Below, piece after piece: positions 13,936 through 18,202 of a DNA stretch of 18,202 nucleotides (the first letter of the stretch is position 1; every line of letters starts with the position of its first letter). Source of the stretch: Planctomycetota bacterium (GTDB lineage Bacteria; Planctomycetota; PUPC01; DSUN01); NCBI GenBank assembly GCA_016872875.1, contig VGYW01000143.1, forward strand, positions 1 through 18,202, in the 5' to 3' direction. The position numbers and the translations under genes are program-made. The notes beneath the pieces are model-generated. The model was given only the letters and a program-made list of their open reading frames with translations. It was not told the origin of the DNA and searched no databases.

Positions 13936-14174
13936 GCCGGCCCGCCTCGCTTTCCATCCAGTCCGAGGCGGTCGAGGTAGGACTCAATCTCCCTCAGCCG
14001 CCAGCGCGTCCGTTTGCCCCCCATCCGCAGTGGACGCGGAAAGGTGGACAAGCCGACTTCCCCAAGAGCACTTTCCCGCCACACTCCGCGCACCGACCAA
14101 CGCAGAAGGGCCGCCACCTCCTTGACCGTGAGGCATTGAAGGTCATGGGCTACGTCGGGTGGATCAGTCCCCAT
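13932..14174 (-). CDS. Excisionase/MerR-type HTH protein (second of a pair)
   Basis: This is an 80-aa protein from ATG 14174, overlapping the end of the previous HTH gene by 11 bp and the primase start by ATGA. The sequence LTVKEVAALLRWSVRGVWRE, followed by KRTRWRLREIESYLDRLGL, is a winged helix-turn-helix of the AlpA/excisionase type: recognition helix, wing, then the W/R-E-I-Y-L helix. Such proteins direct integrase towards excision or control element genes. Tight overlaps on both sides indicate one translationally coupled operon. Confidence 0.8.
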   Translation of the reverse strand: MGTDPPDVAHDLQCLTVKEVAALLRWSVRGVWRESALGEVGLSTFPRPLRMGGKRTRWRLREIESYLDRLGLDGKRGGPA

Positions 14175-14379
14175 CGGCTGGCCCTCCCTTCAGCGCCGGC
14201 TTCACCGGGCGGCGCCGGCTTTCAATCCAGGAGGAAAGCTCGCCAGGGTCAAAGCGGACCTCGCCGTTGGGTAGGGCGATGTGCGGCAATGTCCCTTCGC
14301 GTACCATCCGTGCGATGTCGCCACGGGTCACACCCAGGCGGGTTGCCACACTCACCAAGTCAAGCAGGCGTTCGGCCAT
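14164..14379 (-). CDS. Excisionase-type HTH protein (first of a pair)
   Basis: This is a 71-aa protein from ATG 14379, with GGGAG seven bases upstream. DLVSVATRLGVTRGDIARMV is a clear helix-turn-helix. It is followed by a short wing (LPHIALPNGEVRFDPG) and an ELSSWIESRRR helix, the layout of helix_turn_helix_17/excisionase family proteins. The next gene is another member of the same broad fold, with an 11-bp overlap. The pair heads the replication operon and probably includes both an excision factor and a regulator; which is which cannot be told. Confidence 0.8.
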   Translation of the reverse strand: MAERLLDLVSVATRLGVTRGDIARMVREGTLPHIALPNGEVRFDPGELSSWIESRRRPVKPALKGGPADGD

Positions 14380-14446
14380 TGGGGTACTCCCGAACGGTGT
14401 TCAGTCAACCGCGCGGGAGTCTAGCATGGCCGCAACAGGGGTGGCC

Positions 14447-14465
14447 GGAACTTTCCGAAGTTTCC
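14447..14465. promoter_or_regulatory. Imperfect palindrome, possible operator
   Basis: GGAACTTTCCGAAGTTTCC is an imperfect inverted repeat in which seven of nine base pairs match around the centre. It lies in the 99-bp gap between the wHTH gene and the first excisionase-type gene, about 70 bp before that gene's start. Its place ahead of two HTH genes suggests an operator, which is inference. Confidence 0.35.
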
Positions 14466-14478
14466 CGATCCGTTCCCC

Positions 14479-15219
14479 TCAGCCTTCGAGGGGCCTCGCC
14501 ACCAACCAGCGGCTTCCCACCTTACGAGCCGTGCCTTCTTCGGCCCAGTCCTTCAACATCTTGCTCATGGTCTTTTCGCAATAGCCGTACTGTTGCGCGA
14601 GTTCGCCGATGGTCCGAGGTTGCTGGTCCCATTCGACGGGCATAGCTTTCCGCCCCAGGCGCGGCGCAGGTCCCCCTGTCGTGAAGTAGTGCCTCAAGTG
14701 CTCAAGCCGCGGGGGCATGTCATCGCTTACCTTGAGGATATGCAGAAACCATTGATCACCTGGCAAGCCAGGACCACCCAGTTCCGGCATGTGTCCATAC
14801 CACACAAGCTTTTCCCCCTTCTCAATATCAAAGAGAACCCTCATCAGCGGCGTCCCGAGCCTAGTGACCAGAGATGCCAGGAGGTCGAAGTACTTCTGTG
14901 TCTGAACCCAAAGCGCCCCCTCGGGGGTCTCAGCAAAGGCGAACACCTCAGGGCCGTGTACGTAGCGTGGCACGCCTGCGACGACCCCCAGCAGGTATTG
15001 GAAGTCGTCCACGTGCCACCTATGTGAAGGGAAGCGGGCCACCGCCGCTTCAAGCTCTTCCGGGGACCCCAGGTCCCAGTCGTCTATGCCGTAAAAGCGG
15101 CGCCCGTGCTCACGCGCCACCTTGTAGAGAAAGAACCACCCATCGCTGAAGATGATGGCCCGGCGCCCCATCCCCAGGCGAGCGGGAAGCCCAAGATTGC
15201 GGTCCTCCAGATCGAGCAT
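14479..15219 (-). CDS. Unrecognised element protein with C-terminal winged helix
   Basis: The protein is 246 aa from ATG 15219, chosen for GGAAGGGA just upstream; a GTG 23 codons earlier has no ribosome site. I do not recognise a family. The N-terminal two thirds mix aromatic strands (RAIIFSDGWFFLYKV, RWHVDDFQYLLGV, KLVWYGHMPELGG) with several Trp and His residues. The last 60 residues look like a winged helix: TIGELAQQYGYCEKTMSKML, then KDWAEEGTARKVGSRWLVA. That suggests DNA binding in control or replication of the element. It sits 72 bp downstream of the DUF932 gene and upstream of the palindrome and the excisionase pair. Confidence 0.65.
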   Translation of the reverse strand: MLDLEDRNLGLPARLGMGRRAIIFSDGWFFLYKVAREHGRRFYGIDDWDLGSPEELEAAVARFPSHRWHVDDFQYLLGVVAGVPRYVHGPEVFAFAETPEGALWVQTQKYFDLLASLVTRLGTPLMRVLFDIEKGEKLVWYGHMPELGGPGLPGDQWFLHILKVSDDMPPRLEHLRHYFTTGGPAPRLGRKAMPVEWDQQPRTIGELAQQYGYCEKTMSKMLKDWAEEGTARKVGSRWLVARPLEG

Positions 15220-15291
15220 CGGAATCCCTTCCTTCCGAACCTGGCGCAGCGTCCCAACCGTAGGCGGCGAACTCCGGGTCTCCCTCACGGT

Positions 15292-16290
15292 TCAATTGGC
15301 CCACGCCCCAAGCTGTTGCTCGGCGGCTTGGAAGGCCCTGGCCTTGATCTGGTAGCCGTTCCCAAACCAGACGGAATGCAGCCGCCACGGGGCGCCCCGC
15401 GGCAACTCGCGGTGGTCAATATACTCCGTCACACCGTTGTACGCGGCCCAGAGCGTCCCCCGGACGCCTGGGACATCCTTCCCCGCTCCGTGCTCAAAGA
15501 AGTGCCCTGACCAGAACCGGTCCCGCTTGACCCGCGCCATCGCCCTCTCGTTGAGCGGGTCCTTGGGATCGGGGAACACCAGCCCCAGGTAGAAAGCGAG
15601 TCTCTCTCCGTCCACCTGCACCTTCGCCATAGCCTGGAAAGCCTTCTCGATCTCGGCGTACCGCTGCTCGACGATGCCGAGCAAGCGCCGCGCCTCCTGG
15701 AGTCGCTCTTCCAGGTTGCGAAGGTGGGGAGCGCGCACGGTCGGCCCCGTGCTCAGAGCCATCGTCAGGGTGTTCTGGCAAACGACGCGGATGGGCGTGA
15801 ACTTCATCTGGACAGCGCTCTGGCCGTCGTGGCTGTTGGAGAGGAGGAGGTACTTGTCCGAAATGTCGACTCCGACCACCCGAATCTGCGAGGGGAGCTT
15901 GGCGAGAATCCAGATGCGCTCCCCAGCGCCGAGCACGCCAGCGGTATGGTAGATCGCCGCGTCCTCGCCCACAATCGGGTCGAAGAAGCGGAACGCATCT
16001 CGGTTCTGGAGAGGCCGGTAATCTCTCCCCACGACGCCGAGCACGCAGCAGTCGGGTGTGCCCCAAAGGTCTTCGCGGACCACCGCAAACTTGCCCGGCA
16101 CGTCGAGGGCGATGCGTCCCTCGAAGGCAAACAAGGGGACCTTCTTCACCGACCAGTCCAGCTTGGCGGCGCGGATCGCCTGCTGTGCTGTTGCAGGGCG
16201 AGCCAGAGGCGTCCCCAACCCGTGCCACGGCGGGTCGCCGACGTAGAACATTGACGCTTCACCATTCCAAATCTGGATGTTGTGCGCCAT
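15292..16290 (-). CDS. DUF932 phage/plasmid-like protein
   Basis: This is a 332-aa protein from ATG 16290, just after GGAAGGTGAC. The N-terminal FYVGDPPWHGLGTPL is the hallmark of the DUF932/TIGR03299 phage/plasmid-like family. It is followed by KVPLFAF, VVGRDYRPLQN, a GAGERIWILAKLP strand, LLLSNSHDGQSAV, and the RVVCQNTLTMAL segment typical of the family's middle. Length is normal. The family is widespread on plasmids, phages and integrative elements, and its role is not established; a link to recombination or DNA protection has been suggested. It lies in a run of same-strand element genes. Confidence 0.9.
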   Translation of the reverse strand: MAHNIQIWNGEASMFYVGDPPWHGLGTPLARPATAQQAIRAAKLDWSVKKVPLFAFEGRIALDVPGKFAVVREDLWGTPDCCVLGVVGRDYRPLQNRDAFRFFDPIVGEDAAIYHTAGVLGAGERIWILAKLPSQIRVVGVDISDKYLLLSNSHDGQSAVQMKFTPIRVVCQNTLTMALSTGPTVRAPHLRNLEERLQEARRLLGIVEQRYAEIEKAFQAMAKVQVDGERLAFYLGLVFPDPKDPLNERAMARVKRDRFWSGHFFEHGAGKDVPGVRGTLWAAYNGVTEYIDHRELPRGAPWRLHSVWFGNGYQIKARAFQAAEQQLGAWAN

Positions 16291-16397
16291 GTCACCTTCC
16301 TTTGCAGTCCCACGTTTTCCGGTGCGCCAGCCGCACGAGCGCCCTAATGTCCCCGCCACAGCGCCGAGCAGCTTGCCCTCTTGGCGCTGTCCGCGCC

Positions 16398-16850
16398 TCA
16401 ACCCAAACCCAGGATTCTGCTGACAGTCTCAAGGGCGATCGGCCCTTGAACCTGTTGCAAGAGGTCGCCTTCGGGCTTGCCGAGCACCCAGCATGGCACG
16501 TACTCGGGTTGCCCCGACAGCGCCGCGAAGAGCTTGATGTAGTCGTCCGAAACAACGAACCACCTGCCTCGCGGGTAGACAATCATGACCAACACGCGCC
16601 AGTTGCCCTTCCGCGCGTAAGCCGCCACTTGCGCGATGGCCGCTGCACCCACAGGATCGAGGTCTGGCCGGTAGTCCACGTCGAAAGGCACGCAAAGGGC
16701 CAGAGGGATTGACGCGAAGTAGACCGGCACAACGCCCCTCAACGCCTTCTTCATCAGGTCGATCATCCTCTCATCTGTCTTGGGTGTCAGTCCAGGACGA
16801 ACGTGTAACTCCTCGACCCGAAAACTCCCGAACTTCGGCGAGTCGCCCAT
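16398..16850 (-). CDS. Hypothetical element protein, ParB-like segment possible
   Basis: This is a 150-aa protein from ATG 16850, with GGAG seven bases upstream. I do not recognise the family with confidence. PVYFASIPLALCVPFDVDYR suggests a compact alpha/beta fold. The segment RGRWFVVSDDYIKLFAALSG, followed by PEYVPCWVLG (about 94-123), is reminiscent of the ParB/Srx core, where a strand, a GHRR-type helix and a VPV strand occur, but the GHRR motif is absent (SDDY). It lies between the DUF932 gene and the PglX-like C-terminal gene, with gaps of about 90-107 bp on either side. The likeness is weak. Confidence 0.55.
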   Translation of the reverse strand: MGDSPKFGSFRVEELHVRPGLTPKTDERMIDLMKKALRGVVPVYFASIPLALCVPFDVDYRPDLDPVGAAAIAQVAAYARKGNWRVLVMIVYPRGRWFVVSDDYIKLFAALSGQPEYVPCWVLGKPEGDLLQQVQGPIALETVSRILGLG

Positions 16851-16942
16851 CGCATCACTCCATCGTCGCCTTCCTGGGCGACCCAGGCATAGGCGCTACT
16901 TCACGAACCACTCGCTCCCCTGTCCTGGCGCGACACGGCCCA

Positions 16943-18010
16943 TCACTTTGACCGGTCCCCGAACAAGTCCTTCCCTGCCCACTCGTAGGGGCCTTTCTTG
17001 TCGTGGCGGCGGAAGCGCTCGCGCGGGACGTTGAGCTTGCCGCGGATTGGGCGGATGCAGCCGGGGACCTTCTGCTTGCGTTTCCTGGCGAGTTCGGCCA
17101 GTTCCTCGTACGAGACGGCGGCGGGCCAGCCAGCATCCACGGTCTCGGCGTCAACGATGGCCTTGAAGCATCGGCGGAACTCATCGGGGGTCGGGGCGAA
17201 GCCGGCGAACTCCGGCTGGGCCGCACCCTTCTTGCCCTTCTTGGCGGCAAGCTTCTGACGGCGCTCGCCCTCGACGCGGCTGTAGACCTCGGCGGCGACG
17301 GGCCATGCAGCCTGAACCCGCGCGTCCTGCCAGAGGGCCTGGGTCCAGACGGCCAACTCGACGGGTTCGCCGGCGTGCTGGTGCTCCAACCACCATTCGG
17401 CCTTCTCGCACATCCACCGCTCGAACGCCTCGACGAACTGCTCGTCGTAGCTCTTGGGCTGATACCAGCGGCGCTTGTAGACGGGCTGCTCGATGCGGCG
17501 GACGTGCTCGTTGTCGCGGATGGCCGCCAGCCGCTTCCGCCAGAGGGCCTTGCGCTCCGCCGTCCAGTCGGCCGGGATCAAGGCGACGGCTCTGTCAAAG
17601 TCGCCCTCAGTCTGCGCCCATAGGACGAATGCCCGCTGCCCCTTGTCGTGTGGCGCGGGCAGTGGCGCGCCCGGCGCAAGGGTCTCCACAAGCCCCTCGC
17701 CCTCGCTCACGAGGCCATAGGCGGTGTAGACCAGCCAGTCCATTTCCTCCTGGAGGGCCACCATCTCGCGGTGAAGCTCGTCGCGCTTCGCCTCGGCCGC
17801 GGCCTTGAGCCGGCGCAGATCGTCCGCCGACGCGAATGGCTGCGCGATGTCGGCGTGCGGGGCCTCATAGCCGGGGAGCGAATGGTTCCACTCGGCGTAT
17901 GCTTCCCCATCCTTCTCGAAGAGCTTCCGCATCGCCAGCCGGGGCAGCGCGCGCCCGCGCTGCCAGCAGGCTTCGGACAACTCGGCCAATCTCGCGGCCA
18001 GATCGTTCAT
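16943..18010 (-). CDS. C-terminal portion of a PglX/Eco57I-type methyltransferase
   Basis: This is a 355-aa frame from ATG 18010. An in-frame TAG lies a few codons upstream, and the ribosome site is weak. The sequence matches the C-terminal third of large PglX-type (BREX) or type IIG methyltransferases: REMVALQEEMDWLVYTAYGL (about 81-100), KGQRAFVLWAQ, then IEQPVYKRRWYQPKSYDEQF, corresponding to the family's IERPEYKRRW-EPW motif, and RGKLNVPRERFRRHD near the end. The catalytic methylase core (N-PPY) is absent. Full-length relatives are around 1200 aa. Either the gene is 5'-truncated or the catalytic half is encoded separately beyond the right edge. It could still bind DNA as a target-recognition or spacer part. 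Confidence 0.7.
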   Translation of the reverse strand: MNDLAARLAELSEACWQRGRALPRLAMRKLFEKDGEAYAEWNHSLPGYEAPHADIAQPFASADDLRRLKAAAEAKRDELHREMVALQEEMDWLVYTAYGLVSEGEGLVETLAPGAPLPAPHDKGQRAFVLWAQTEGDFDRAVALIPADWTAERKALWRKRLAAIRDNEHVRRIEQPVYKRRWYQPKSYDEQFVEAFERWMCEKAEWWLEHQHAGEPVELAVWTQALWQDARVQAAWPVAAEVYSRVEGERRQKLAAKKGKKGAAQPEFAGFAPTPDEFRRCFKAIVDAETVDAGWPAAVSYEELAELARKRKQKVPGCIRPIRGKLNVPRERFRRHDKKGPYEWAGKDLFGDRSK

Positions 18011-18041
18011 CGTGGCACAAACCTAAGTCATTGCGGCTAGG

Positions 18042-18160
18042 CGCCTTACGCCCTCCGAGCGACGCCGGCGCTCCGCAGGGCTGCGGAATCGGGAATTCGT
18101 CGCGCTGAGGAAGGCCAGGAGGGGGTGGGGAACCGGCTGAGAGAAAGGGGGCGTAAGGCG
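18042..18160. repeat. 12-bp perfect inverted repeat flanking 95 bp
   Basis: CGCCTTACGCCC (18042-18053) is the exact reverse complement of GGGCGTAAGGCG (18149-18160). The enclosed 95 bp contains no gene. It lies directly upstream of the PglX-like C-terminal frame and includes a GAATTC at 18093-18098. The sequence 18011-18202 contains no convincing coding region. Confidence 0.8.
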
Positions 18161-18202
18161 GAATAGCTCGATCGGGGCTACGGTGCGACAGGGCAAGCGC
18201 GG

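Larger units (their letters stand above)
10141..18202. mobile_element. tRNA-Ser-integrated element (right end outside window)
   Basis: From the tRNA-Ser gene rightward every gene is on the minus strand and most are typical of integrative elements or phage/plasmid hybrids: tyrosine integrase, Cro-type HTH, DUF3102, primase-polymerase, two excisionase-type HTH proteins and DUF932. The left attachment core is probably the tRNA 3' half, roughly 10181-10214. No second copy of that 3' sequence was found before 18202, so the right boundary lies beyond the window or has been lost. There are no capsid, tail or relaxase genes in the visible part. Confidence 0.8.

Noticed and set aside
16855..17250. 131-aa Ser/Arg/Pro-rich minus-strand frame
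   Set aside because: It lies in another frame of the PglX-like gene and has the composition of an out-of-frame shadow.
18093..18098. Single GAATTC as evidence of site avoidance by the EcoRI-like system
   Set aside because: I found one site by eye, but only one or two are expected by chance in a GC-rich window this size, so nothing can be concluded.
18042..18160. Right attachment site of the element
   Set aside because: The inverted repeat shares no sequence with the tRNA-Ser 3' end, so it cannot be the matching direct repeat.

Overview
The window is GC-rich bacterial DNA. It most likely comes from a member of the Planctomycetota or a related PVC lineage. This is an inference from a tandem-DUF4159 protein, a creatininase-family enzyme with the variant EPHNLH metal motif, many dispersed hairpin repeats, a GspG-like exported protein, and a GAAATCA heptamer repeat inside a gene. 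No rRNA is present, so the placement is not firm.

Bases 1-6008 look like ordinary chromosome. They hold a creatininase-family gene cut by the left edge (minus strand), an exported protein with two DUF4159 repeats, an exported protein with a pseudopilin-like segment, and a large acyl-CoA dehydrogenase. A 97-bp unit repeated five times in tandem (3501-3985) and related hairpin repeats fill the gap before the dehydrogenase.

Bases 6020-8251 are a compact accessory operon on the minus strand. Reading in the direction of transcription, it has a probable promoter, a 70-aa antitoxin-like protein, an adenine DNA methyltransferase of the D12 (FSGSG/DPPY) type, and an EcoRI-like restriction endonuclease with PDGG-(20)-ExK and GNAIER motifs. 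This is a type II restriction-modification system. Bases 8252-8721 carry only a probable SPFH-protein remnant and repeat-like DNA. An orphan PAS histidine kinase follows (8722-9903, minus).

A tRNA-Ser(GCU) gene at 10122-10214 is the probable attachment site of an integrative element that runs to the right edge and beyond. The integrase gene ends inside the tRNA gene. All element genes are on the minus strand. In transcription order they are a PglX-like methyltransferase C-terminal portion, two unrecognised proteins flanking a DUF932 protein, two excisionase-type HTH proteins, a primase-polymerase, a DUF3102 protein, a Cro-type HTH protein and the tyrosine integrase. The set suggests an element that excises, may replicate with its own primase, and carries or has lost defence cargo at its far end.

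The points most worth a second look are the EcoRI-type nuclease paired with a D12-class methylase behind an antitoxin-like gene, the orphan PglX C-terminus next to a 12-bp inverted repeat, the hairpin and iteron-like repeats inside the primase gene, and the 97-bp tandem array.
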